This document shows, piece after piece, positions 1 through 11,038 of a stretch of 64,000 nucleotides of DNA. The position numbers were made by a program, and so were the translations under genes. The notes beneath the pieces were generated by a model. It was not told the DNA's origin. It searched no databases and saw only the letters and a program-made list of their open reading frames with translations. The stretch covers positions 1,984,001 through 2,048,000 of the forward strand of contig JBAIAA010000238.1 of the NCBI GenBank assembly GCA_037893245.1, given 5' to 3'. Numbering within the stretch: the first letter of the stretch is position 1; every line of letters begins with the position of its first letter. Source of the DNA: Crossaster papposus. Its lineage: Eukaryota; Echinodermata; Asteroidea; Velatida; Solasteridae.

Positions 1-83
1 ACTATATTGTAACGGGACGAACTGTGCCCGCCTTTTCAACTTGTTATACATCACCCTCATTTCACCCGCGTGCTTTTGGTTTC

Positions 84-409
84 TTAGGCACAGAATTGAT
101 TGAACACCCACTCCACTGGGTTATGGTCCCAAGAACGTATACCAACGTATACCGGCGTTGATATGTTGCGACGATGATGCGCAGCGGCGTCCCACTCCAG
201 GAAAGCCTCCTTCTGTCCTCCTTTGCCGACGGTTACCACGCCCCGTTTGTACTCTACCCAGAAGGGGCGACGTTCAGTGCCACTGACGATACCAGCCTCG
301 TTGTATTCTGAACGCCCACCAAAAAACATATGAGAGCATTCGGCTGAGGGTGGATCAGAGATGTAACAGGCTCCGATAGCCGACTTCGAGTTATCCCAGC
401 CACCTATGA
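84..409 (-). CDS. 3' terminal exon, Methyltransf_FA-domain protein
   Basis: Read on the - strand, a pyrimidine-rich acceptor ending in TATAG at 411-410 opens a frame that runs about 108 codons to a TAA at 86-84. The peptide contains VIGGWDNSKSAIGAC near its start, then ERRPFWVEYKRG, VTVGKGGQ and YVGIRSWD. This order matches the Methyltransf_FA domain (farnesoic acid O-methyltransferase-like): an IxIGGWxNxKS strand, FWxxW/Y, a VGKG turn and a YVGxSTWD-like end. In animals the domain often sits in extracellular multidomain proteins and need not be enzymatic, so no reaction is claimed. The exon starts in phase 1 (TC of a split valine codon). The 5' part of the gene must lie at higher coordinates on the - strand; I found no convincing partner exon. 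Domain call fairly firm, gene function unknown. Confidence 0.7.
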
Positions 410-1026
410 CTATAGGAAAAAACCAAAGGGTTTCGAGGTTATGAACTTATAAATTCTGGTGAGTCATTGTGAAAACAGGCCCGGGTGACCGACTTAACTT
501 CTGTCCAGCCCAGTCGTCAATAGCTGGATGATGAAAGAGTTTTAAACCACATTTTCGGTGTGGTATATGAAGCCCAGCAATGTCTCTGTGATTTTCCAAC
601 CTGATTATAGGCTTTAACTGAGGTAAAGACCCCGTTAATACCTCGTGTCTCGCAGAGAAACGCGACGGGGTCGACATCAGGGGTCACGTGACGTCATCTT
701 AAAGGTGTATAAATGTAGGGGTCCTATATCTATAGAGAACGGTGGGGTCCGATTGGTTCAAACTTGGTATGTATAGGTAGACCGGGATGTGTTATAGACG
801 AAAATTGAAGTGACGTCATGATGGCGTCATCGTACGATTTTATATGAATTATTCACTTTTGTACCTTTAGGTTGTAAGCATTTTTGTAATTCCTCGGAGT
901 AACCCATTTAAACAGCTGGAAGAGTGTTACGTACAGTTACGTAATAATAGTGCCTTTAAATACAGGCCACGTTGCCGACTTCGGTTCAGTTGGTCCGTGG
1001 AACGTGAACCATCGACAACGTCCACC
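410..1026. other. No supported gene; possible promoter
   Basis: A 76-codon - strand frame at 447-677 has no recognisable domain or good splice sites, so it is not called. A TATA-like TTTAAATA at 955-962 lies about 70 bases before an ATG in good context at 1027. Confidence 0.4.
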
Positions 1027-1054
1027 ATGCCGCATTACTACTGTTGTATTAAAG
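1027..1054 (+). other. Possible tiny first exon (MPHYYCCIK)
   Basis: The context CCACCATGC is a good start site. The frame reads MPHYYCCIK and is followed by AAAG|GTAAGA, a good splice donor. The donor lies at the outer edge of a MITE that starts at 1053, so the donor may be supplied by the repeat. If the frame read on into the repeat it would stop after five more codons. Start and donor are visible; that this is a real exon is inference, and no partner exon was found. Confidence 0.2.
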
Positions 1055-1360
1055 GTAAGATACACCATTGGTAATTGCTTGAATTGTCAGGAGTAGGTGG
1101 ATTTGGGATATTGTAATTTGTAGTAAATATCGTTTAACTGACCTGTCCAAAGTTATAGATCATGGATGCTGTGAAAAGCAAGAAAAAAGGCGTTCGTTTT
1201 CAACCGTTCGTTGTTTTTTTAATAAAATTAAATTTTCGGAACAATTACAGGATATCTAGCGCAATCATTTTGCTTAATGCCTACAATCATTGTTTATTTT
1301 CAAATAAAAAAGATATTTCTTAATAATTCGGTAGTCGATATCTGCAAATGGTGTATCCTA
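1053..1360 (+). repeat. MITE family A copy (TTAA target)
   Basis: Family A is described here once. Full copies are about 375-385 bp. They start AGGTAGGATACACCATTGG and end with the inverted version, CCAATGGTGTATCCTACCT or a close variant, flanked by TTAA on both sides. A TTAA target is used by piggyBac- and Kolobok-type transposases; no transposase is encoded. The interior carries GATATCTAGCGCAATCATTT and GCGATCGC stretches. In this copy the left TTAA is at 1049-1052 and the right terminus is partly lost after GGTGTATCCTA. Confidence 0.8.
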
Positions 1361-1689
1361 TATGTTCTTCAGTTGTAGTTTCATTAATTTGTTCGTAAAT
1401 TTGAATGAAAACTTGTTGAACAAAAAACCCAGGGAAAACAGTCGCGCCTCATGGTTGCACTGGCTATAAGCTCTGTAGATTTTAGTTATTTTATCTGGAC
1501 TGCTACTCACATGTTGGACAAATTATATATCAACTTGAAGAGGAAGGTGCAGAGACAACACTGGACACTTTCTAATATCACTGGTTTCTCGTTTTCAGAG
1601 ATATTTGGGGGGATAAATTTTGCAGTTTTTCAAATCTTATCATTGGAAAGTAAGCACATAGCTACATGTCTATTGTGTATTTCTCCTTC

Positions 1690-4153
1690 ACTGACTTTGA
1701 CCAGTGCTGATGGCTTTTCAAAGGACAGCAGTGAACACCATTATTCTCATCTGGACAATGACTTTGCTTTCATACTCGAAGGAGGTGCTACTGGACATTA
1801 GGAAACAATGCTCTGGGACTAGACTGCCTATTGATGTCTACCACACAATTGTGGACAATGGCATTAGGAGTAACTTCAATCTCTAGAAATTACGGTAGCA
1901 TTGAAATGGACTCCTTCACAGAAGATCTTAACACTGCATTTCAATATTTCCCATACAAAAGTGATTCAGAAAACCAAGTGGTTTTTTATAACGATACAAT
2001 TGTGTCTACTCTGGATAATCACTGTCCGCTTACCACTCGAAACCATAGACTCAGATCACAGCCTCCATGGTACACGAGGGATATCCATCTAGCCAGACGT
2101 AATAGACGAAAACTTGAACGCAAATGGAAAAAATCAGGCAATCTCCGCGACCATCGCAGGTACTTGGATGAAACTCACTCCTTTACTAGACTTACCAGGA
2201 AAGTCAAATCTGAGTACTACACCAAACAACTCTCGACAGCCGACACCAAAACTGTCTTTAGGACGGTGAACACACTTCTGAATAGAAATGCTGCTGCACT
2301 CCCACATACGCATTCTACTAAAAATCTTTGTGATAGGTTCAGCCATTACTTTGACAACAAAATCACCCAAATTAGAGACAATATCAGTTCTACAAAGTCT
2401 TGTGGAGATCAACCTTCAGCTGACTATGTTCGATACGAAGTTCCGGATGAGTTATCTGAATTTGACTTGGCTGACCATAATGAAGTGCGTAAAATTATCA
2501 TGGATTCAAACAATAAATCGTGTACGTTAGATCCACTTCCCACATGGCTCCTTAAGCAGAACCTGTGCACGATTGTTCCAGCCATCCAATCCATTGTTAA
2601 CACATCACTGTCTACAGGAATATTCCCAGCAACCCTGAAACATGCGGTAATCACACCACTACTGAAAAGTACTTCCTTAGATAAGGACATTTTGAAAAGC
2701 TACAGGCCAATATCCAATATTGCTTTTCTTTCTAAAGTAATTGAGAAAGCTGTTTTAAAACGTGTCACTGAACATATTGAGAATAACAACTTGTATTGTA
2801 AATTTCAATCAGCCTACCGGTCTGGCCATAGCACCGAGACAGCTTTGTTGAGGGTCAAAAGTGATATAATGCATGCAATTGACAACCAACAGGCTGTCCT
2901 GGTCGTGTTGCTGGACCTGTCGGCTGCATTTGACACTATCGATCACAGTATTTTGTTAGGCAGATTGTCTAATATATTTGGATTTAGTAATAATGTCATT
3001 AACTGGTTTAAGACTTACCTATGTAACAGAACTTGTATGATCAAGATAGCTAACGGTTATTCTGGTCCAAGATTGCTTACCTATGGCATACCTCAGGGTT
3101 CCTGTGTTGGACCGCAGCTGTTTTCCTTTTATACTTACCCATTGGCAGATATAATTAGACAACACCCCAGTGTCAGTTTTCATTTTTATGCAGACGACAT
3201 TCAGTTGTATGTCTGTGCTGACCCCCGAAAGCCTGGTGATATAGAGCAATCTCTTTAACAACTTGTATATCGGACATCAAAAACTGGATGTGCCAAAACA
3301 TGCTTCTCCTAAACAATGCGAAAACGGAATTGTTTGTCGCTGCTCAACCCAGAATTAGTAAATTGTTAACTAATGTCTCTCTCACAATTGAAAATACCAT
3401 AATCCAACCATCCTCTACAATAAAAAACTTAGGTGTTATATTCGATTCTGCCATGAGCATGTCCCAACATGTCTCCTCAATTTGTAAAACGGTCAACTTT
3501 CATCTTAGAAATCTGTCACGTGTACGTAGCCTCATCGATGAAACCACATGCCACCATGCTGTCCGAGCTCTAGTCACATCTAAACTTGACTATGGCAACT
3601 CTCTTCTCCAAGGCTTGTCCAGCAAAGACATAAAACGCATCCAACGACTCCAAAACAGAGCAGCCAAACTAATCTTTATGGCAAAAAAGTTAGACCATGT
3701 TTCCCCTTTTCTTAAACAGCTTCACTGGCTTCCTATCAAGGAACGAATAATTTTCAAGTTGTTAACATTTACTTACAAATGTTTTAGTGACAGTGCACCA
3801 TCTTATCTCACTGAACTTATCACCCCATACCAGCCGAATCGTACACTCCGTTCCAGTTCCGATACCAGAATCCTCACTAAACCCAAAACTCGATCTTTAA
3901 TCGCCACAAGAGGTTTTTATGCAGCTGCTCCAAACCTTTGGAATAATCTTCCACATGAAATCCGCCATGCCATTTCCCTTACCGACTTTAAAACATTGCT
4001 TAAAACACATCTTTTCCAGACTTGATCTTCATAGATTGTTATTATTTACATTTTCCGTTTTGTATTCACATTTGTATTATTTTGTGTAAAGCGTTGTGAT
4101 ACCAGTGTGTAAGAACGCTATATAAATGCCCTGATTATTATTATTATTATTAG
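1690..4153 (+). mobile_element. L2/CR1-like LINE, damaged, lacking endonuclease
   Basis: The recognisable part starts with a short piece of the ORF2 N terminus (about 1690-1880, peptide VLLDIRKQCSGTRLP in frames with stops). It jumps straight to the region that normally follows the endonuclease, so the EN domain is missing. The main frame at 1831-3258 carries the reverse transcriptase: YRPISNIAFLSKVIE, DLSAAFDTIDH, GIPQGSCVGP and the catalytic YADD. A frame change near 3258 leads into the C-terminal part at 3288-4025 (LHWLPIKERIIFK, LWNNLPHEIR). The 3' end reads CGCTATATAAATGCC followed by (ATT)n at 4136-4153, the usual tail for L2/CR1-type elements. It cannot move by itself. Confidence 0.9.
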
Positions 4154-7136
4154 CAGTGTCAAACCTACAAAGAGAGGAGTCCGTGCTTTCTGCAAACACA
4201 AAAACCCCATCCCTGTTGTACAATCGCACAGGAACAGGTACATGAACAATGCCTGTCTTGAACATGCACGCCCACGCTGTCTTCGAAAGATTCTACTGAC
4301 TGGTTTACATCCCTCATCTAAGATCGTGTTACTAAATGCACAGTCTGTACGCAATAAGACGGAACTTTTTGAGACTTACATTCTTCAAAACTGCCTGGAC
4401 ATCTTCATCATAACAGAAACATGGGTGCCAGAAAGCGATCACGTGACACTCAAAGCACTAACACCACCCGGCTACGTATGCCATTCTGTGCCGAGAAATG
4501 GCAGAGGTGGTGGAATTGCCATTATCAGCAAGCTTTCGCTTGGTGCATCTTTACAACCCATACGGAAATTTCGCAGTTTTGAATGTGCTGAACTGGATTT
4601 GAAGTTCAATGAACAGAACCTGAGAATTATCGTCATTTATCGACCACCTCCATCAAGGAAAAATGAACTGACACAAGGTATGTTCCTGGATGATTTTCCA
4701 ATAATCCTGGATGAACTAGCACAATCAAATGCCAATTTCGTACTTGCTGGCGATTTCAACATTCATGTCGACAGTCTAAATCCCGAGTCAATCAAATTTG
4801 CCGATCTTCTAGAGACTGCTGATCTGGTTCAGCATGTACGTGGAGAAACTCACATGTCAGGACATACGCTTGATCTCGTCATCACAAGAGTGGGATCACA
4901 ACTTGTCAAAGAAATTCAGGTAGACACATTTCTGTCGGATCATGCAGCAATTTCTTTCACCTGTTGCCTCAACAAGCGTCACGTTCCTATCAAGAAGGTG
5001 ACGTACAGAAAACTCCGGGACATCAATCTGGACACTTTCTCAGAAGAAATACACAACTCACTCTCCACATTACCTACCGTCGATGATGTGTCACAGCAGG
5101 TAGATGAGTACAACACTAAGGTTCAACATATTTTGAACATTCATGCACCAGAACAGTGTAAAAACATCACTCTCCGCCACAATATCCCTTGGTATTCTCA
5201 TCACATCAGATTGCAAAAGCAGGCCGTGAGGCGTGCAGAGAGGCGCTGGCGCCGATCCCGACGTCAGACAGATCGCTCCATCTTAATTGCCAAGAGAAAC
5301 GAACTAAAGCTGCTGACCAGTAATGCTAAGACTGAATACATGAATGCTAAAATAACGGAATGTTCCAGTGATCCCAAACGGTTATTCCAGACGGTGAAGA
5401 ATCTTCTTGGTGCAACTAAAAGCATTACACTACCAAGTCATAACAACGACACAGACTTGGCCAACAGATTTAGCACCTTTTTCAGCGACAAAATTAAGGC
5501 TATTCGAGATTCTACTGGAGGACATACAACATTCACTTCCAATCTGCCACCTACTTGCATTCCTGAACTTTCAACATTTGAGGCTATTTCCATTGTTGAT
5601 ATCGTTCAGATCATCGCGTCATCACCAAATAAGACATGTCGTCTCGATCCAGTTCCTACCTGGATTGTCAAGAAAATGCCCATGTCTTTTGCACCAGGCA
5701 TCCAAAGCATCGTCAACTCTTCCCTGGCAGCTACCAAGGTTCCGGAGGAATACAAGGTAGCACATGTTACACCTTTGCTGAAGAAAGACGGCCTTGATCC
5801 TGAGCAACTGAACAATTACCGACCGGTATCAAACTTGCCATTTATCTCCAAAGTTCTGGAGAGAATTGTCCTACGCCAACTTACAAGTCACTTGGAGGAC
5901 AACCATCTTTTAGAAGACATGCAGTCTGCATACAGAAGAGGACACAGTGTTGAAACTGCTCTCGTCAGAGTTTCAAACGATATTCTTCACTCCATTGACA
6001 ATCGGCAGATGGTCTTACTAGTTCTACTGGACCTATCTGCTGCCTTTGATACAGTGGACCATCAACTTCTACTGCAACGACTATCAGAGCGGCTCGGTGT
6101 GACTGGATCTGCTTTGCAGTGGATAAAGTCATATCTTGCTGACAGGTCTCAAATGGTGTGCATCGCTCAAAGCAGATCAGAATCCCGGCCCCTAGACTGC
6201 GGCGTCCCTCAGGGCTCCGTTCTAGGTCCTGTTCTCTTCACGACATACACTCTACCACTAGGCGACATCGCTAGACATCACAACGTCAAGTTTCATCTCT
6301 ATGCCGACGACACCCAGCTCTACATATCCTTCACTCCTGGTGTAACTGCAGATGAGTCCTTCAAGCAGATGCACGACTGTGTCGGCCATATTCAAACGTG
6401 GATGAGTCGTAATTTCCTGCGACTGAATGCGGAAAAGACACAGGTTCTTGTTGTGGGATCGCGACACGACCATGCAAAGTTTACTTCACAACAGTTCTCA
6501 ATCAACAACCACGATTTGTCAGCCTCCAAAAGTGCACGCAATCTTGGAGTTGTGTTTGACAAACTGTTCAACATGGAAGCACACATCTCAAGTGTGTGCA
6601 AAAGCGCTAACTTCCATCTTCGTAACATAGCCAAAATTCGCAAATACTTGTCCCTGGATACAGCTGAGAAAGTCATCCATGCTCTGGTCTCCTCCCGCAT
6701 GGATTGTTGCAACTCGCTCTTAGTTGGCCTTCCAGCTGCATCTATTTCTCGTCTGCAACGTGTACACAATAATGCCGCTCGAGTCGTTGTCCAAGCCAGA
6801 AAATACGACCACATTTCGCCCGTCCTAAGACGCCTACATTGGCTCCCCATTGCAAAGAGGATCACCTTCAAAATCTGCCTCCTTGTGTTCAAAGTTCTGC
6901 ATGGACAAGCCCCACAGTATCTTTGTGAACTAATCTCCACTAAGCACAGCAGTCGTGCTCTACGGTCTGCTGGATCTCACTTGCTGGTAGAGCCAAGGTC
7001 TAGAACAATTCGTTACGGAGACCGTGCTTTCGCCAAAGCTGCTCCTGCCCTATGGAATAAGCTCCCTGTCTCACTTCGCAAAACAACAGCACTCAACAAC
7101 TTCAAGAGGGAACTAAAAACACACTTGTTCACTTAG
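4152..7136 (+). CDS. LINE ORF2: endonuclease-reverse transcriptase
   Basis: An uninterrupted frame whose first ATG at 4242 gives 964 residues; it is also open upstream to the (ATT)n junction. Numbering from that ATG, the apurinic-type endonuclease occupies about residues 28-245, with LLNAQSVRNK, ITETW (E59), LAGDFN (D171, N173) and SDH (D233, H234). The reverse transcriptase occupies about residues 500-730, with NYRPVSNLPFISKVLE, LDLSAAFDTVDH, GVPQGSVLGP and YADD at 687-690. The C-terminal part carries LHWLPIAKRITFK and ALWNKLPVSLR. No stop or frameshift was seen, so catalytic activity is plausible, but the N terminus of ORF2 and any ORF1 are absent at the 5' side. Confidence 0.95.
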   Translation, partial: SSVKPTKRGVRAFCKHKNPIPVVQSHRNRYMNNACLEHARPRCLRKILLTGLHPSSKIVLLNAQSVRNKTELFETYILQNCLDIFIITETWVPESDHVTLKALTPPGYVCHSVPRNGRGGGIAIISKLSLGASLQPIRKFRSFECAELDLKFNEQNLRIIVIYRPPPSRKNELTQGMFLDDFPIILDELAQSNANFVLAGDFNIHVDSLNPESIKFADLLETADLVQHVRGETHMSGHTLDLVITRVGSQLVKEIQVDTFLSDHAAISFTCCLNKRHVPIKKVTYRKLRDINLDTFSEEIHNSLSTLPTVDDVSQQVDEYNTKVQHILNIHAPEQCKNITLRHNIPWYSHHIRLQKQAVRRAERRWRRSRRQTDRSILIAKRNELKLLTSNAKTEYMNAKITECSSDPKRLFQTVKNLLGATKSITLPSHNNDTDLANRFSTFFSDKIKAIRDSTGGHTTFTSNLPPTCIPELSTFEAISIVDIVQIIASSPNKTCRLDPVPTWIVKKMPMSFAPGIQSIVNSSLAATKVPEEYKVAHVTPLLKKDGLDPEQLNNYRPVSNLPFISKVLERIVLRQLTSHLEDNHLLEDMQSAYRRGHSVETALVRVSNDILHSIDNRQMVLLVLLDLSAAFDTVDHQLLLQRLSERLGVTGSALQWIKSYLADRSQMVCIAQSRSESRPLDCGVPQGSVLGPVLFTTYTLPLGDIARHHNVKFHLYADDTQLYISFTPGVTADESFKQMHDCVGHIQTWMSRNFLRLNAEKTQVLVVGSRHDHAKFTSQQFSINNHDLSASKSARNLGVVFDKLFNMEAHISSVCKSANFHLRNIAKIRKYLSLDTAEKVIHALVSSRMDCCNSLLVGLPAASISRLQRVHNNAARVVVQARKYDHISPVLRRLHWLPIAKRITFKICLLVFKVLHGQAPQYLCELISTKHSSRALRSAGSHLLVEPRSRTIRYGDRAFAKAAPALWNKLPVSLRKTTALNNFKRELKTHLFT

Positions 7137-7280
7137 ACTTTCATTGGGTTTTATTTAAGTTCAATTATGTTTATTTTTCATTTTCTATTGTATAATGTTT
7201 TCTTTTTGTGTAGGCGCCTTGATCGGTTTTCTGGAGAAGTGCGCATTATAAATCCATATTATTATTATTATTATTATTAA
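4154..7280 (+). mobile_element. L2/CR1-like LINE, 5' truncated, ORF2 intact
   Basis: Begins directly at the (ATT)n tail of the preceding LINE and ends in TAGGCGCCTTGATCGG, GCGCATTATAAATCC and a second (ATT)n tail at 7258-7280. The 5' junction falls inside ORF2 because the frame is open across it, which is the normal result of incomplete reverse transcription. The two LINEs are related but clearly different families, so this is an insertion into or beside the older tail, not a tandem duplication. An intact frame suggests a more recent insertion than its neighbour. Confidence 0.9.
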
Positions 7281-7840
7281 TAAATTATTTAGACCCGACT
7301 TACGTTTCACAAGTCTCCTCTTTTGAATTATCGTTTGCATTGGTTTGCATTGGACACTCACTTATTGAGGCAAAGACGGACGCTTCTGGACAATAAGCAT
7401 ATTTTAAAGGCAAATAAGTTTCAAATGCTTGACAAAACGAAATAAAGATTGCACCCCCCCCCCCCCTCCCACCACTACCACCACCAATTTAACGAACTCC
7501 AGACCGTCGATCGCATGCCTTGTGGCTCTTGCGATACAACCCTTTCCCCGAAGAAAGTCAAATGAGTAACCAAACAATAGCTCACTGACACTCACTTATT
7601 TGGGCAAAGATGGACGCTTCTGTATTTTCCTCCGCCAGACTTATTATGGCAGTTGTGCGTGTCTTCACATCAAAGTCCAACCGGAAAGGCGCCCTCAGCG
7701 GCTGCAAGATGAACGTGATACCTTGGCCGAGAGCCTCCGCAGTGAACGAGCAAGCTGTGTGACACCCCAAGATAAAAATACAAAAATGAACAGTCAAACC
7801 GAATTATATCATAGGACTTTTCAAATAGAGATGAATATTT
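7281..7840. other. Non-coding spacer with C-tract and short direct repeat
   Basis: No gene seen. A C-tract lies at about 7456-7474. A 36-bp sequence starting GACACTCACTTATT at 7353-7388 recurs at 7587-7622 with a few changes. Confidence 0.6.
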
Positions 7841-9238
7841 GATTTGATTTGATTTATTTATTCAGGTTAACTCGAAACACAAAAGCAGTTGATTTAACCT
7901 ATGGGATAGCCCCCAAAGGCAAATTTTACAGGCTTATTTCCATTGGGGTCCGAACATTAAAGACAGAACAAGAAACAAAAACACATTATTTACAAGAAAG
8001 ACAGATATGCCTATTTAAAACATGACATGATCAATATACATGGGCACCCTCCCCAACCCCCCCCCCCCCCCCCCCACCCCCTCCCCCCCCCACCCCCCCC
8101 CCCCCCCCCCCCCCACCCCCACACAATTTTGATAAAATTAAGTTGCAGATTGAATTAAAATTACAGATTGAATTAAATGCACAATCGCAAAAAACTATTT
8201 GGTCTGAATACCCCGAATTAATTAAGAAATCCAATTTCAATAAAACATGTACCCCAAGAGTAACCCCTGTAATTACACATCGGCAGCCTTGGTGAGGGTA
8301 TAATAGAAAACATCAGTCGTCAATGAACGACGACTGGGTTTATTTCCCTAGATTCAGCTTGTTCAGATAGGGGACACTTAATATAGAAAGACTAGTGGTG
8401 CACTTTACATTGGAGGGCAGGTCATTCCAGTGTTTGATGGCTGTATTAAAAAAAGTAGCACTTGTTAAATAGGATATAGCTGAAACAACAAAATTATGTT
8501 CACTGGCCCTTGTATTGTGAATATGTCGTTCAAAGACTCTAGTAAAATTATCAGTATGATATTCTGGAGATTATTGTGAACTATTTTATACACATGATTC
8601 AGCTTCAATTGAGTAACTCTAACCGTAACATTTAATAGCCCAAGTGAACCCAATTCTTTTTTGCTCAACATGATCTCTGGAGTTTTTGTTTAAATAAACC
8701 TAACCATTTTGTTCTGCATAACCTTGTAGCTTATTCTGCAGTCTGATGGGGAGTGCAGAATGCCATGATGAACATGAATAAATAAATAACATTGAATCAA
8801 AGCTGACAATAAGATTTGTCGAGATTTTTCGTTGAGGAAAAGGGTTTGTGTGTACAGAAACTTAAGCCTGTCACCTGTTTTTTTAATAATCGATTTGGCA
8901 ATATCCTCACCAGATAACGATTGGTCATGCGAAACCCCTAGATATTTCACAGACGAGGCAGGTTTGATTGGTTCACCATTACAAGTAACTAACAAATCAT
9001 TAACTTTCTTCAATTTGTTTTTTGTTCCAAAGAGAATGGTCTTAGTCTTGCCCAAATGCAGAGAGAGCTTATTATTAGTAAGCCATTGACTGCATAATTC
9101 TAATTACATGCTAAGATATTTAGCAATATCACTAGGATCCTTGCCGGAAACCAGGAGAACGCTGTCGTCTGCATAAAGGAGTAGTTTACATTGAACACTG
9201 ATTGGCATATCATTGATATAGCATAAGAACAAAAGTAC
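7841..9238 (-). mobile_element. LINE fragment of the I/Jockey type group
   Basis: On the - strand the peptide reads LLFLCYINDMPISVQ, then LLLYADDSVLLVSGKD, then GKTKTILFGTKNKLKK, SSVKYLGV and LQNKMVRFI-like pieces, spread over two frames with interruptions. YADDSVLL and the KTKxxLFG and VKYLGV blocks identify the end of a non-LTR reverse transcriptase, distinct from the L2/CR1-like elements nearby. The 3' end carries CCCCAATGGAAATAAGCC and a tail built of AATAAATAAATCAAATCAA at about 7843-7870. The 5' part upstream of CYINDMP is lost. An almost pure C-tract occupies about 8058-8115 within the 3' region. Clade within the I/Jockey/Nimb group not determined. Confidence 0.75.
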
Positions 9239-9302
9239 TATACTCGATCGCCACTTGTACGCCATAAAAAAATTAAAAATGCACTGTTTCTTGAAGAGAG
9301 TA

Positions 9303-9454
9303 CACTGTAAAAAATAACCGTAAAATAAAGGGTTTTTCCACCTGTAAAAAACCAAACGTGATATTTTCACGGCACACTACCGTAATTTTACTTTCGAAAT
9401 CCGTTACGGCGATTGTGAAAAAACACCGTTATTTTACGGTTATTTTGTACAGTG
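9303..9454. repeat. MITE with CACTGTAAAAAAT termini
   Basis: Inverted termini CACTGTAAAAAATAACCGTA and the matching end TTATTTTGTACAGTG, with TA on both outer sides, enclose about 150 bp. CACTG ends recall EnSpm/CACTA elements, but the expected 3-bp target duplication is not clear, so the superfamily is open. Confidence 0.65.
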
Positions 9455-9456
9455 TA

Positions 9457-10324
9457 GAAGTATATGTGTGTAAATCCCGAAATCATCCAAGGAAAGATGA
9501 TGGCTTTCTAGGACATTCTTTCGAGACAGGTATCGTTCGAACAAGTGGGCAGCCATCTTGCATGTCTTGTTCATGTCGTGAGGTGTGTGTGCGATGCGGT
9601 TATGAATAAACAACAAACGTGGTTTGACTAATTTTCAGGATAAGGTAACAATTCGGGTTGTGTTAGATAAAGCATAGATAAAGTGCGGTAACCCCCTCGA
9701 TATACACGTATTTTCAACCTGAATATTTAAATGTTTAACTATTAATTTGATCTCGTCTTCATGCACCGTTTATATTTTAAATCAATGTGGATAAGAACGC
9801 TAGTAGTGTAGAGTACGTATATTTTTTACTTCGTTTTCTGGTAGAGGATCATGATCCTCATCGAGGATGAGATCGGTAACCTCGCCGAGGATCAAGAGAG
9901 GGAGGTGTATCTGTAACTAGTTGAGGTCATGTGTCAATAGGTTAATCGATAAAAAGAGGATTATGGATATAATTATGATGACACGAACGAAAATAAGACG
10001 ACCGATAATCGATTACCAGGCTTCGCGCGGGATCGGTTGATGTTGACAAGAGTTCATAGTAATCGTCAATTATGAGGTTTCTGTCGGTTTGGGTTTGTTT
10101 GTTTTACCAATTTTCAGCCGTTTATTATCCATGTATATTTTTAGTCTACATGTAGATCGATGTTTATGTGAATTAAATTACGACTCCTTCAACCATCCTG
10201 AGCCACGCAGCGCTTTTACGAGCTTTTTACTAAGCTCTCAAACCCCTATGGATACTCGGCAAGATCCGTGGTTATTTGGCGCAAAGATGATGCGCCCAAT
10301 ACAACTTACAGACGTAGACCAAGG

Positions 10325-10355
<31 letters not shown>

Positions 10356-11038
10356 GAGGGGGGCGGAGGGGGGCGGAGGGGGGGCCCAGCAAAGTGCGCC
10401 ACCAACGTTGAAATGTATCTCATTCATTCTTCCACGCTCACGAGCCGCACATCTCACACAGTAAATACGTATAGATCGCTACCTCGAAGCGCACCATTGA
10501 AACACGTACAAGTTTGCTCCGTGCATCGCTCCCCGAATTCAGTGATTTATCCAACGTCCGCAAAGCCAGGTACACATGCACGATCTACACGGGATTTGTT
10601 TGGGGAGATGTCATTTTATGCCATTTTCGTTCGAAAACAACACAATAAAACGCATGGGGTTCACAGACAGATTTTTTCAACAATTCAGTACATCACTGCG
10701 ACATCCTTTTTTAACGTATCCATGGAAAAAAAATAGTGGGTTCGAAGCAGGATTTTCCACAATTTATCGATTATTATTGCCCTTTTTAGGGGAGGTATTT
10801 GTTGACGTCGGTTGGGTATTTGTGCACAATCTCCACGTGCATCAACGGTACGTCAACGTTCATTTTTTTCCGACTGCTTTTTTCATTTTCAATACAATTG
10901 TTGTCATTGGATGATACAAATTAAGGTAAATAACAACCTTTTTTTAACTACAAAAGACAAGATGTTAAGATTGGATGCCAAAAACTCTTTATTTTTCGCA
11001 TGAAAAAATTGTTCCCCCCTATTTTGAGAATGGACGTA
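9457..11038. other. Non-coding stretch with G-tract
   Basis: No supported gene. A G-tract at about 10327-10353 is followed by three GGGCGGA units up to about 10383; frames running through it are glycine or proline runs. The rest looks unique and AT-rich. Confidence 0.55.

Noticed and set aside
6392-6940. 182-codon frame opposite the LINE reverse transcriptase
   Set aside because: Antisense shadow of the intact ORF2.
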